Shown one piece after another: positions 1 through 8,093 of a stretch of 64,000 nt of DNA (within the stretch, counting starts at the first letter, position 1; the number at the start of each line of letters is the position of its first letter). The notes under the pieces are model-generated. The model had not been told where the DNA came from, made no database searches, and saw nothing but the letters and a program-made list of their open reading frames with translations. Source of the DNA: Bifidobacterium breve. GTDB lineage: Bacteria; Actinomycetota; Acidimicrobiia; Acidimicrobiales; Acidimicrobilacustridaceae. Both the position numbers and the translations under genes were made by a program. The DNA lies in NCBI GenBank assembly GCA_945860545.1, contig CAMAQM010000006.1, positions 19,639 to 83,638 on the forward strand, given 5' to 3'.

Positions 1-1148
1 AGCACGCACTCGCGTTCGAGGACCCCGTTGTTGGAATCCGCACACTTGTTGGCTGCGGTGACGAACAGCAGGTACGCCGAGGTGGCTTGCAGGCCCAGTC
101 CGGCGATCTTGCCACCCGGGTTGTACTTGGCCATGTTGTCGAGGTAGCGGCGCATCGCCGGGTTCACATCACCGTCCTCAAACGGTGTGTAGAAGGTGCG
201 CACCAGCACACCGTCGGCGAGCGGGCCGGCACCCTCGGTGAGGACTTCGTCGTAGAAGTTCGACTGCTGGATGATGGTGTTGGGTCGGTACCCGATCTCG
301 TCCATGGCTCGAAGCAGGTTCACCAGGTTGGCCGGCTGACCGACGAAGTCGAGCAGGGTGACGTTGGCGTCCTTGAGCTGCTGGGCGAACGGGGCCCAGT
401 TGGCTTCACCGGCCGGGTTGTACACCGGGGTGGCGACGATCTCGTACCCACCGACCTTCTCCATCGTCTCGATGTCCTGTTTGGCCACCGTCTCGATGCT
501 CGAAACCGCCCCGTACATCACCGCGGTGCGCTTGACGTCCTCGGGACGGTTCTCCGCCGCCCAACGCAACCAGCCGGTGGGCTTGGCGTTGGAGGGGTTG
601 GGGAGCGGCTGGGCCATGCCCGACGACATGGCTTTGGTGGTGGTCACCGAATAGCCGGCGATGTCGATCATTCCGCACTCGTTGAAACGGGGGAACTCCT
701 GGTCGTCGAGCACCACACCGCCGCCCACCATGGCGAACACCTCGTCACAGGCCTGTTCCATCATGGCGGACACGTTGAAGTAGGCGGCGTCGAGCTCGAC
801 GAGGTTCAGGGGCAGGCCTTTGACTCCGCCCTGCTCGTTGCACCATGCGATGAACGCCTTGGCGGCGTCCTCCATCTCGATGTTGAGACCGGGGACGACC
901 TGGAAGCCTTTGTCAGTTGCGGTACCGACGTTGATGACGTCGGTGGCGCCTGCGTTCTGGGCGGCGTCAATGGTGGCGTCGCCAGGACCGCACGGGGACT
1001 CCAGGTTGCCGAAGGAGGCACTGTCACCTGCAGCCGCGGTGGTCGGGGTCGTCGTTGAGGTGGCGCCCTCGGTGGCGCCCCGACTGGAGCACGCTCCGAG
1101 CACCAACGCGCTCACGGCCAGCATTGCGATCAACGAACGCTTCGACAT
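1..1148 (-). CDS. ABC transporter substrate-binding lipoprotein (partial)
   Basis: Extracytoplasmic ligand-binding lipoprotein of the branched-chain-amino-acid type (LivJ/Peripla_BP_6 family), feeding an ABC importer. The ATG at 1148 follows an AGGGGG ribosome binding site. Residues 1-20 form a lipoprotein signal peptide ending in the lipobox LGAC (Cys20), followed by a Ser/Thr/Ala-rich linker and the ligand-binding fold. About 382 codons are present without a stop, so the C-terminus lies off the left edge. It diverges from the DUF35/thiolase operon across a regulon palindrome at 1204, which suggests that its ligand is a substrate or inducer of the steroid regulon. The ligand cannot be read from the sequence, and no permease or ATPase gene is in view. 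Confidence 0.8.
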   Translation of the reverse strand, partial: MSKRSLIAMLAVSALVLGACSSRGATEGATSTTTPTTAAAGDSASFGNLESPCGPGDATIDAAQNAGATDVINVGTATDKGFQVVPGLNIEMEDAAKAFIAWCNEQGGVKGLPLNLVELDAAYFNVSAMMEQACDEVFAMVGGGVVLDDQEFPRFNECGMIDIAGYSVTTTKAMSSGMAQPLPNPSNAKPTGWLRWAAENRPEDVKRTAVMYGAVSSIETVAKQDIETMEKVGGYEIVATPVYNPAGEANWAPFAQQLKDANVTLLDFVGQPANLVNLLRAMDEIGYRPNTIIQQSNFYDEVLTEGAGPLADGVLVRTFYTPFEDGDVNPAMRRYLDNMAKYNPGGKIAGLGLQATSAYLLFVTAANKCADSNNGVLERECV

Positions 1149-1203
1149 CACGACCCCCTGTGGTCAGGCCCCCCCGGGCAGTACGGGCACCCTAGCAAAC
1201 TGA

Positions 1204-1220
1204 TCTGACGCCCCGTCAGG
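1204..1220. promoter_or_regulatory. Regulon palindrome copy 1
   Basis: The sequence TCTGACG-CCC-CGTCAGG matches the dyad TCTGACG-N3-CGTCAGA with one outer mismatch. It lies between the substrate-binding protein (start 1148, minus) and the DUF35 operon (start 1251, plus). Its right half falls where the -35 of the plus promoter should be, given a TAGGAA at 1238. Confidence 0.8.
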
Positions 1221-1237
1221 AAACCGCCTTGGTGTGC

Positions 1238-1243
1238 TAGGAA
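1238..1243 (+). promoter_or_regulatory. Candidate -10 element, leaderless-type
   Basis: TAGGAA lies seven bases before the GTG at 1251. The same geometry (TANNNT, six to eight bases, start codon) recurs at several genes here. The last base is not T, so this is the weaker example. Confidence 0.35.
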
Positions 1244-1250
1244 CGGGGCT

Positions 1251-1745
1251 GTGACAGACGAGACGGCTGACGGCCCGGGTTACGCGATTGCCGAGGACGG
1301 TTCGTTCACGGCACCGCTGACCCTGGCATACCCCTACGCCCGCACCGTGGGCCCGACCTACGGGACGTTCCTCACCGGCCTGGCCGCCGGCAAGGTCCAC
1401 GCCACGGTTTCCGCGGACGGCACCGTGTTCGTCCCACCCGCCGAGTTCCACGCTTCCACTGGTGAGGCACTGACACAGTGGGTGGAGGTCGCCAGTGAAG
1501 GTGAGGTGGTGTCGTGGTCATGGGAGTCCGCCCCCGGTAACGCCCAACCGTTCGATCGCCCGTTCGCCTGGGTGCTGGTGTGTCTCGACGGTGCAGGCAC
1601 CTCGATGCTGCACGCCCTCGACGTCACCGACCCCTCCGAGGTCCGCACCGGCATGCGGGTCCGGGTCCGCTGGGCGGCCGACGCCGAGCCGGGCATCGGG
1701 GCCATCACCTGTTTCGAACCGGTCACCACGGGAGGTGCGTCGTGA
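1251..1745 (+). CDS. DUF35 OB-fold protein, zinc ribbon lost
   Basis: A 164-residue DUF35-type (OB-fold acyl-CoA-associated) protein and the first gene of a four-gene operon with a second DUF35 protein and two thiolase-like proteins. DUF35 proteins act as partners of thiolase-like enzymes, for example ChsH2 DUF35 with Ltp2 in steroid side-chain retro-aldol cleavage. The zinc-ribbon segment (about residues 45-70, containing VFVPPAEFH) keeps the proline-rich turn but has none of the usual four cysteines, whereas the next gene has all four. The GTG start has no clear ribosome binding site and may be leaderless. The stop overlaps the next start as GTGA. The exact reaction is unknown. Confidence 0.75.
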   Translation: MTDETADGPGYAIAEDGSFTAPLTLAYPYARTVGPTYGTFLTGLAAGKVHATVSADGTVFVPPAEFHASTGEALTQWVEVASEGEVVSWSWESAPGNAQPFDRPFAWVLVCLDGAGTSMLHALDVTDPSEVRTGMRVRVRWAADAEPGIGAITCFEPVTTGGAS

Positions 1746-2245
1746 GCAACGAAGCCGAAGACGTCCTGCGTATCCGCACCCCCATCGGGGTGGATTACGC
1801 CTGGTCGGCGGGTCGGCGCTCGTCGGCGTACCTCAACGGTTTGCTCGAGGGTCGGCTCATCGGCAAGCGCTGTCCGTCGTGCACCCGGGTGTACTTCCCG
1901 CCTCGTAACGGCAACTGTCCGATGTGTGGAGTGTTGTTGGTCGACGACGACGTCGAGGTCGGACCGAACGGCACGGTCACGACCTTCTGTGTCGTCAACG
2001 TGCCGTTCCTCGGACAGAAGATCACCCCGCCCTACGTCGCCGCCACCATCCTTCTCGACGGTGCCGACATCGGGATGCAGCACCTGCTCCAAGAGGTGGA
2101 CGCCGCCGACGTCCGTATGGGGATGCGCGTCGAACCGGTGTGGGCGCCACGTGAGGACTGGGGACCGACTATGGAAAACATCACCCACTTCCGTCCGTCG
2201 GGCGAACCTGACGTGGATTTCACCGACTACGCGGGGCAGCTGTGA
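1742..2245 (+). CDS. DUF35 zinc-ribbon OB-fold protein
   Basis: A 167-residue DUF35 protein with an intact rubredoxin-like zinc ribbon, C44-PS-C47 and C59-PM-C62, followed by an OB fold. The GTG at 1742 overlaps the preceding stop by four bases, which indicates translational coupling, and its own stop overlaps the next ATG. In known systems such a protein binds the thiolase-like subunit and helps position the CoA ester. Two adjacent DUF35 genes, one with and one without zinc ligands, suggest a hetero-oligomeric complex with the two thiolase-like products downstream. The start is chosen for the overlap and because homologues begin shortly before the ribbon. Confidence 0.82.
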   Translation: MSNEAEDVLRIRTPIGVDYAWSAGRRSSAYLNGLLEGRLIGKRCPSCTRVYFPPRNGNCPMCGVLLVDDDVEVGPNGTVTTFCVVNVPFLGQKITPPYVAATILLDGADIGMQHLLQEVDAADVRMGMRVEPVWAPREDWGPTMENITHFRPSGEPDVDFTDYAGQL

Positions 2246-3297
2246 TGCGCGACGTGGCGGTGGTTGCGAGCGCCCACAGCGCCGTGTCGGCAACGACCGA
2301 CACCCCCATCGAACTCCTGATCCCGGTCATCAACGAGGCGTTGGCCAACGCCGGTCTCGAGCGCCGAGAGGTGGATTTTTGGTGTCACGGAAGTTGTGAC
2401 TACCTCGTCGGCCAGCCCTTCAGCTTCGTCTCGGCCGTGGACGCCCTCGGTGCGTGGCCGCCGATCGTGGAAAGTCACGTGGAGATGGACGGCGCGTGGG
2501 CGCTGTACGAAGCGTGGATCAAGATCCAGACCGGTGAGGCAGACACCGCGCTCGTGTTCGGCAACGGCAAGTCGTCGGTGGCCGACATGTTCCGGGTCAT
2601 GGCGCTCCAACTCGACCCGTACGTCGAAGCACCCCTCGGGACCGACCAGATTGCGCTGGCCGGGTTGCAGGCCCGCATGGCACTCGACGCCGGAGTCATC
2701 ACAGAACGTGACATGGCCGAGGTAGCCGCCCGTTCCCGACGTGACGCCCTGGCCAACCCGGTGGCACTCGTGTCCGGTGAGGTGAGCGTGGATGATCTGC
2801 TGGCGGCAGACAAGGTGCGTGACCCGCTGCGGGCACACGACATCCCCGCCATGGGTGACGGAGTGACCGCCGTGGTCATCGCCGCCGGCGACCGGGCGCG
2901 ATCGCTCGCCTCCCGTCCGGCGTGGATCCGTGCCATCGACCACCGCATCGACGCCCAACGCATCGGAGGCCGTGACCTCATCGGTGTGCCGTCTGCGGTC
3001 GCCGCCGCCGAACGCTGTGGTGTGGGTGGTGACCGCATCGACGTCGCCGAGATCCACGCCCCGTTCACCCATGAGGAATTGCTCGTGGGCAGGGCGCTCG
3101 GCATTGACGCCGCCACCACCCGAATCAACCCCAGTGGTGGCGCGCTGGTGTCCAACGTATTGATGGCCGCAGGACTCGCCCGTATCGCCCGGGCGGCGGA
3201 GACGGTGCTCGACGGCACCGCTGACCGGGTGATCGGTCACGCCACCCAGGGGCCGTGTCTGCAACAGAACCTCGTCTGTGTCATGGAGGGTGCGTGA
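2245..3297 (+). CDS. Thiolase-like (SCP2/Ltp-type) protein lacking catalytic Cys
   Basis: A 350-residue thiolase-superfamily protein of the SCP2/lipid-transfer (Ltp) type. The segment that should carry the nucleophilic cysteine reads VESHVEMDGAW, with Val79 in the Cys position. The C-terminal GHP motif is also absent (NPSGGALVSN instead). It is therefore unlikely to be a beta-ketothiolase. The closest functional model is the Ltp2-type retro-aldolase, which does not use a thiolase cysteine. The ATG at 2245 shares one base with the preceding stop; a GTG one codon earlier is possible. It is probably a pseudo-symmetric partner of the next gene. Substrate unproven; a steroid side-chain CoA ester is the inference. 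Confidence 0.75.
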   Translation: MRDVAVVASAHSAVSATTDTPIELLIPVINEALANAGLERREVDFWCHGSCDYLVGQPFSFVSAVDALGAWPPIVESHVEMDGAWALYEAWIKIQTGEADTALVFGNGKSSVADMFRVMALQLDPYVEAPLGTDQIALAGLQARMALDAGVITERDMAEVAARSRRDALANPVALVSGEVSVDDLLAADKVRDPLRAHDIPAMGDGVTAVVIAAGDRARSLASRPAWIRAIDHRIDAQRIGGRDLIGVPSAVAAAERCGVGGDRIDVAEIHAPFTHEELLVGRALGIDAATTRINPSGGALVSNVLMAAGLARIARAAETVLDGTADRVIGHATQGPCLQQNLVCVMEGA

Positions 3298-4460
3298 TGG
3301 GTGCCGTGCGTTGTGCCGTCGTCGGGGTCGGCCAGACCCATCACACGAGTTGCCGGGCGGACGTCTCGATCGCCGGACTGGTCCGCGAAGCCGCCGATCG
3401 GGCGCTCGCCGACGCCGGGATGACCATGGATGACATTGACGCCGTGGTCATCGGCAAGGCACCCGACATGCTCGAGGGTGTGATGATGCCCGAGTTGTGG
3501 CTGGCTGAGGCGCTCGCTGCTGCGGGCAAGCCGGTGTTCCGGGTGCACACGGCCGGCAGTGTGGGCGGCTCAACCGCCATCGTCGCCGCCCAGCACGTGA
3601 TGTCGGGTGTCCACAAACGGGTCCTGGCCGTGGCGTTCGAAAAGCAGAGTGATGGCAATGCCATGTGGGCGTTGTCGGTGCCGGTGCCCTTCAGCATGCC
3701 GGTGCACGCCGGGGCCGGCGGCTACTTCGCCCCCCACGTGCGGGCCTACATCCGTCGCAGCGAGGCCCCGGGCTACATCGGTGCGATGGTGGCGGTCAAG
3801 GACCGCACCAACGCCTGTGCCAACCCCTACGCCCACCTCCACGAACCGGACTGGACGCTTGAGGCGGCCATGGAGTCCCCGATGTTGTGGGATCCGATCC
3901 GTTTCGTGGAGACGTGTCCGTCGAGTGACGGTGCGGCGGCACTGGTCATCGCAGCCGAGGATGTCGCTGACGCCCTGCCGGGACCCAAGGCGTGGATCCG
4001 GGCGACGTCGATGCGGTCGGAGCCGACGATGTTCGCCGGCCGCAACCAGGTCAGCCCCCAGGCCGGCAAGGACTGTTCGGCTGAGTTGTGGCGCAAGGCC
4101 GGCATCACCGATCCGCTCCGGGAGGTGGATGTTGCTGAGATCTACGTCCCGTTCTCGTGGTTTGAGCCCATGTGGTTGGAGAACCTCGGGTTCGCCGAAC
4201 GCAACGAAGGCTGGCGACTGGTGGAGGACGGGGTCACCGACCTGCGGGGTGGCTCGTTGCCGATCAACCCCTCGGGAGGCGTGCTGTCGTCGAACCCGAT
4301 CGGTGCCAGCGGCATGATCCGTTTCGGCGAGGCGGCCATGCAGGTGATGGGTAACGCCGGCGACCATCAGGTGGACGGGGCCCGCACGGCGGTGGGCCAT
4401 GCCTACGGCGGTGGTTCGCAGTTCTTCGCCATGTGGGTGGTCGGCGCCGAGAAGCCCTGA
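3297..4460 (+). CDS. Thiolase-like (SCP2/Ltp-type) protein, second subunit
   Basis: A 387-residue thiolase-superfamily protein, last gene of the operon. In the motif RVHTAGSVGGSTA, Gly87 replaces the nucleophilic Cys. The C-terminal motif is SNPIGASG rather than GHPVGASG, so the active His is also lost. This pattern resembles the Ltp3/Ltp4 and Ltp2 aldolase-like proteins of steroid degraders rather than FadA thiolases. A GGAGGG ribosome binding site precedes the ATG at 3297, which overlaps the upstream stop by one base (TGATG). Together with the two DUF35 proteins it probably forms a heteromeric enzyme acting on a steroid CoA thioester, possibly C-C bond cleavage. That last point is inference. 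Confidence 0.77.
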   Translation: MGAVRCAVVGVGQTHHTSCRADVSIAGLVREAADRALADAGMTMDDIDAVVIGKAPDMLEGVMMPELWLAEALAAAGKPVFRVHTAGSVGGSTAIVAAQHVMSGVHKRVLAVAFEKQSDGNAMWALSVPVPFSMPVHAGAGGYFAPHVRAYIRRSEAPGYIGAMVAVKDRTNACANPYAHLHEPDWTLEAAMESPMLWDPIRFVETCPSSDGAAALVIAAEDVADALPGPKAWIRATSMRSEPTMFAGRNQVSPQAGKDCSAELWRKAGITDPLREVDVAEIYVPFSWFEPMWLENLGFAERNEGWRLVEDGVTDLRGGSLPINPSGGVLSSNPIGASGMIRFGEAAMQVMGNAGDHQVDGARTAVGHAYGGGSQFFAMWVVGAEKP

Positions 4461-4476
4461 GCGGCGCCCGACACGT

Positions 4477-5274
4477 TTACTTGCGCTGCCAGACCGGGTC
4501 GCGCTTTTCGGCGAACGCCCGCGGGCCTTCCTTTGAGTCCTCGGTGGCGAAGATGGGCCAACCGATCTCGAACTCTCGGGCGAGGCCGTCGTGCTCGTTC
4601 ATGGCGAGGGTTTCCTGCACGCTGCGCAGGATGGCCTCGACTGCCAGTGGGCCGTTGGCGGCGACGAGACGGGCCAGCTCCATCGCCTTGTCGAGGGCGG
4701 TGCCGTCGGGGACGACGTGGCCGACGAGACCCATGGCGAGGGCTTCCTGGGCGGTGTAGGAGCGGGCGGTGAGCAGCATCTCGAGGGCGTGGGTGTAGGG
4801 CACCTGACGGGCCAGTCGCACCGTCGAACCGCCCACGGGAAACAGGCCGCGTCGCGCCTCAAACAGTCCGAACGTGGCGCTCTCGGCGGCCACCCGAATG
4901 TGGGTGGCCTGGAGGATCTCGGTTCCGCCGGCGACGGCGTAACCCTCCACTGCGGCGATGAGCGGTTTGGTGAGGGTGACGCTGCGCAGCAGTCCCTTCC
5001 AGTGAAGGTCAGGGTCCTCGGCCCAGCGGTCGGCGTAGGGGTTCGGGCCGTCACCGGACGCTCGCGCCTTGAGATCCATGCCGGTGCAGAACGAGCCGCC
5101 CGCCCCGGTGATCACCGCGCACCGCAGGTCGTCGTTGGTGTTGAGCTCGGCCCAGGCGTCGGCCATGCCGACCAGCATGCCGGGGCTGAGGGCGTTCTTT
5201 GCTTCGGGCCGGTTCATGGTGACCACGAGGATGTGGTCGGTTCGCTCGACGATGAGGTCCTCAGTGCCGGACAC
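4477..5274 (-). CDS. echA19: Enoyl-CoA hydratase, EchA19-like (steroid side chain)
   Basis: A 265-residue crotonase that closely resembles M. tuberculosis EchA19, which hydrates the C22-C23 enoyl-CoA of the cholesterol side chain. Shared features include VTMNRPEAKNALS near residue 20, the oxyanion segment GAGGSFCTGMDLKA, AAVEGYAVAGGTEIL with its glutamate, and the C-terminal KEGPRAFAEKRDPVWQ. The GTG start at 5274 is preceded by AGGAG at good spacing. It diverges from the fadD19-like gene across a perfect palindrome at 5305. In M. tuberculosis echA19 and fadD19 are also neighbours, which supports both assignments. It converges on the thiolase operon with only 16 bases between stops. Confidence 0.88.
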   Translation of the reverse strand: MSGTEDLIVERTDHILVVTMNRPEAKNALSPGMLVGMADAWAELNTNDDLRCAVITGAGGSFCTGMDLKARASGDGPNPYADRWAEDPDLHWKGLLRSVTLTKPLIAAVEGYAVAGGTEILQATHIRVAAESATFGLFEARRGLFPVGGSTVRLARQVPYTHALEMLLTARSYTAQEALAMGLVGHVVPDGTALDKAMELARLVAANGPLAVEAILRSVQETLAMNEHDGLAREFEIGWPIFATEDSKEGPRAFAEKRDPVWQRK

Positions 5275-5304
5275 GTTTGCGCTCCTAGGATCTGTCGGTC
5301 ACCA

Positions 5305-5321
5305 TCTGACGGTTCGTCAGA
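5305..5321. promoter_or_regulatory. Regulon palindrome copy 2 (perfect)
   Basis: A perfect TCTGACG-GTT-CGTCAGA dyad, extended by A on the left and T on the right to 19 bases. It lies between the divergent echA19-like (start 5274) and fadD19-like (start 5392) genes. It is the best single copy for defining the operator. Confidence 0.85.
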
Positions 5322-5391
5322 TTCGTGGTGAGTCTGACACAGCGCAGGGTGCCGGGTCCGCAGTCCGGTACGACACCAGTACGGGGGAGAC

Positions 5392-6954
5392 ATGTTCAAC
5401 ATCGCCGACCTGTTCGAGCAGTCCGTGGACGCCTGGGGGGACCGGGAGTACCTGGTGGACGAGCGGGTGCGTCGCACGTTCGCCGAGGTGGACGCCCGGG
5501 CCAACCAGCTCGCCCACCACCTCGCTTCGTGCGGTGTCGGTCCCGGGGACCACGTCGGGATCTACGCCTACAACCGGGCCGAGTGGGTCGAGACGTTGTT
5601 CGCCGTGTTCAAACTTCGCGCCGTGTGGATCAACATCAACTACCGCTACGTCGAGGACGAACTCGCCTACCTGTTCGACAACGCCGATCTGGTTCACCTC
5701 GTGGTCGAGCCCGAGTTCGTCGAGCGTGCCGCCAAGGTTGCCCCCGGGTTGCCCATGACGGTGATCGGTGACGAGTTCGAGGCGGCGCTCGCCGCCCAGA
5801 GCCCCGAACGTGACTTCGCCCCCCGATCGGGCGATGACCGCTACATCCTGTTCACCGGCGGCACCACCGGGATGCCCAAGGGCGTCGTGTGGCGACACGA
5901 GGACGTCGTGTACGCCCTCGGTGGCGGCATCGACATCATCAGCGGTCAACGACTTGAGGCTGACGCCGACTTTGTGGCCAAGGGCGACGCCGGATTTCCG
6001 CTTGCGATCCACCCGCTGCCACCACTGATGCACGGCGCCAGCCAGTGGGCGGTGATGGGTCAGAGTTTCCTCGGCAACCGCATCGTGTTGCGCGAACGGT
6101 TCGACGCCGCCGGAGCGTGGCGAACCGTCGCCGACGAGGGAGCGAACCTCATCATGATCACCGGGGACGCCATGGCGCGTCCCTTGCTCGACGAACTCGA
6201 TGTCAACGCCGACGCCTACGACCTGTCGTCGTTGTTCGCCGTGAGCTCGAGTGCGGTGCTGTTCTCCCAGACGTGCAAGGACGCGTTCCTGGACTACTTC
6301 CCGAACCTGGTCATCACCGACGCCATCGGTTCGTCCGAAGGCGGCGCCAACGGGGTGGCCATGGTGTCAAAGGGTGTGACGATGAAGGGCGGGCCCACGG
6401 TCACGCCGGCTCGTGACGCCGTGGTCCTCGACGACGACCTGCGCCCCGTCGAACCCGGTTCCGGTCAGGTCGGACGTCTGGCCCGGTTCGGCAACGTTCC
6501 CATCGGCTACCACAAGGATCCCGAAAAGACGGCAGCCACGTTCGTCACCGGTCCCGACGGGGTCCGCTACGTCATTCCCGGCGACTTCGCCACCATCGAG
6601 GCGGACGGGTCGATCACGATGCTCGGGCGCGGGTCGGTGTCGATCAACACCGGTGGCGAGAAAGTGTTCCCCGAGGAAGTGGAGAACGCCCTCAAGGGTC
6701 ACAAGTCCGTGTTCGACGCAACCGTGGTGGGCGTCCCCGACGAACGCTGGGGTGAACGGATCGTGGCCGTGGTGCAGGCCCGTGAGGGGACGACGCCGCA
6801 ACTCGACGACATTCAGGACCACTGCCGCAACCACATTGCCGGCTACAAGTTGCCCCGGGATCTCGTGCTGGTCGACCAGATCGTGCGCTCCCCGGCCGGC
6901 AAGCCCGACTACCGCTGGGCCAAGGCCACCGCCATCGAGGCCCTCGGGGAGTGA
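5392..6954 (+). CDS. fadD19: Steroid-CoA ligase, FadD19-like
   Basis: A 520-residue ANL-family acyl-CoA synthetase that closely resembles FadD19, which activates C26/C24 steroid acids with CoA using ATP. Visible motifs are the P-loop-like FTGGTTGMPKG (154-164), the WRHEDV segment, FFTGDAMARPL-type core (here ITGDAMARPL), TDAIGSSEGG, and the C-terminal hinge and lysine region GRGSVSINTGGEKVFPEEVE and SPAGKPDYRWAK. The ATG at 5392 follows GGGGGAGA. Length matches the family. Its stop overlaps the racemase start by four bases (GTGA), so the two are co-translated. It diverges from echA19 across a regulon palindrome. Confidence 0.88.
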   Translation: MFNIADLFEQSVDAWGDREYLVDERVRRTFAEVDARANQLAHHLASCGVGPGDHVGIYAYNRAEWVETLFAVFKLRAVWININYRYVEDELAYLFDNADLVHLVVEPEFVERAAKVAPGLPMTVIGDEFEAALAAQSPERDFAPRSGDDRYILFTGGTTGMPKGVVWRHEDVVYALGGGIDIISGQRLEADADFVAKGDAGFPLAIHPLPPLMHGASQWAVMGQSFLGNRIVLRERFDAAGAWRTVADEGANLIMITGDAMARPLLDELDVNADAYDLSSLFAVSSSAVLFSQTCKDAFLDYFPNLVITDAIGSSEGGANGVAMVSKGVTMKGGPTVTPARDAVVLDDDLRPVEPGSGQVGRLARFGNVPIGYHKDPEKTAATFVTGPDGVRYVIPGDFATIEADGSITMLGRGSVSINTGGEKVFPEEVENALKGHKSVFDATVVGVPDERWGERIVAVVQAREGTTPQLDDIQDHCRNHIAGYKLPRDLVLVDQIVRSPAGKPDYRWAKATAIEALGE

Positions 6955-8072
6955 GCGTTCCCGACGCCGCTCCCACCGACCGCAGCGGTCCGCTTCGGGG
7001 GGTGCGGGTGGTCGAACTCGGGGGAATCGGGCCCGGCCCGCACGGCTGCGCCCTTCTCGCCGACCTCGGCTGCGACGTCGTCACCATCGCCTCGCCGTCA
7101 CAGGTCACCGGCGTCGACGTCTCACGTGAGGCCACCAACCCGTTGAGTCGCGGCAAGCGGTCCGTCGAGGTCGACCTCAAGACCGACAGCGGGGTGGCGG
7201 CGGTGCTCGAGTTGTGCGACCGCGCTGACGTGCTCGTCGATCCGTTTCGGCCAGGGGTGTGCGAGCGTCTCGGCATCGGCCCCGACGTGGTGTGCGCCCG
7301 CAACCCGCGACTGATCTTCGCCCGGCTCACCGGCTGGGGCCAGCACGGCCCCTACGCCCAACAGGTCGGCCACGACATCAACTACCTCGCAACCAGTGGG
7401 GTGTTGTCGATGCTGGGCAACGAACCAGACGGGCCACCGACCGTGCCGTTGAACCTGCTCGCCGATTTCGCCGGGGGTGGGATGCTGCTGGCGCTCGGGG
7501 TGTCCGCCGCGCTGGCCGAACGGGCGTCGAGCGGTCGCGGCCAGGTGCTGGACGTGGCCATGGTGGACGGCCTCGCCGCCATCGCCGGGCCCTTCTTCCA
7601 CGCGGTGGTCTCGGGAGCGTGGGGGCCTCGGGGCACCAACCTGCTCGACGGTGGCGCCCACTTCTACACGACCTACCGCACCGCTGATGATCGCTGGATG
7701 GCCGTTGGTGCCATCGAACCGCAGTTCTACGCCGCGCTCCTCGACGTGCTCGGTCTCCACGACGACCCACCGCAGTGGGATCGTTCTGGGTGGCCGCAGT
7801 GGCGGGATCGTCTCGGCACAGTGTTCGCAGGTGAGACCCGTGACCACTGGGTCGACCGGTTCAGCGGGACGGACGCCTGTGTCAGTCCGGTCCTCGATCC
7901 GACAGAGGCGGTCGTCGACGCCCATCTGCGGGAGCGGCAGACCATTGTGGATGTCGGAGGGGTGCCCCAGTGGGGGCCGGCCCCCAGGTTCGGGCGGACA
8001 CCTGGCGGGTCCGGTGCGGCGGTGCACCCCGGTGCCACCCCACTTGCCGAGGTGGTCGATTCCTGGGGGTGA
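6951..8072 (+). CDS. Alpha-methylacyl-CoA racemase-like (CoA-transferase family III)
   Basis: A 373-residue CaiB/BaiF-fold protein of the racemase branch. It contains GIGPGPHG near residue 27, FRPGVCERLGIG, ARLTGWGQHGPYAQQVGHDINYLA with the likely catalytic His of GHDINY, and NLLADFAGGG with the likely catalytic Asp. Racemases of this type convert 2R- and 2S-methylacyl-CoA so that C26/C27 steroid side chains can enter beta-oxidation, which fits its position directly behind a FadD19-like ligase. The GTG start overlaps the ligase stop (GTGA). A CoA-transferase function is less likely given the motifs. Confidence 0.8.
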   Translation: MSVPDAAPTDRSGPLRGVRVVELGGIGPGPHGCALLADLGCDVVTIASPSQVTGVDVSREATNPLSRGKRSVEVDLKTDSGVAAVLELCDRADVLVDPFRPGVCERLGIGPDVVCARNPRLIFARLTGWGQHGPYAQQVGHDINYLATSGVLSMLGNEPDGPPTVPLNLLADFAGGGMLLALGVSAALAERASSGRGQVLDVAMVDGLAAIAGPFFHAVVSGAWGPRGTNLLDGGAHFYTTYRTADDRWMAVGAIEPQFYAALLDVLGLHDDPPQWDRSGWPQWRDRLGTVFAGETRDHWVDRFSGTDACVSPVLDPTEAVVDAHLRERQTIVDVGGVPQWGPAPRFGRTPGGSGAAVHPGATPLAEVVDSWG

Positions 8073-8093
8073 ACGGCCCGTCGAGGGCGATGA

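Noticed and set aside
87..1058. Long plus-strand open frame at the left edge
   Set aside because: It is the antisense shadow of the substrate-binding lipoprotein, which has a signal peptide, lipobox and ribosome binding site.
2245..4460. Ordinary acetyl-CoA acetyltransferases
   Set aside because: Both lack the nucleophilic Cys and the GHP His, so thiolase activity is not supported.
5331..5340. Extra GTCTGAC half-site near the fadD19-like promoter
   Set aside because: There is no matching second arm, so it was not counted as an operator copy.
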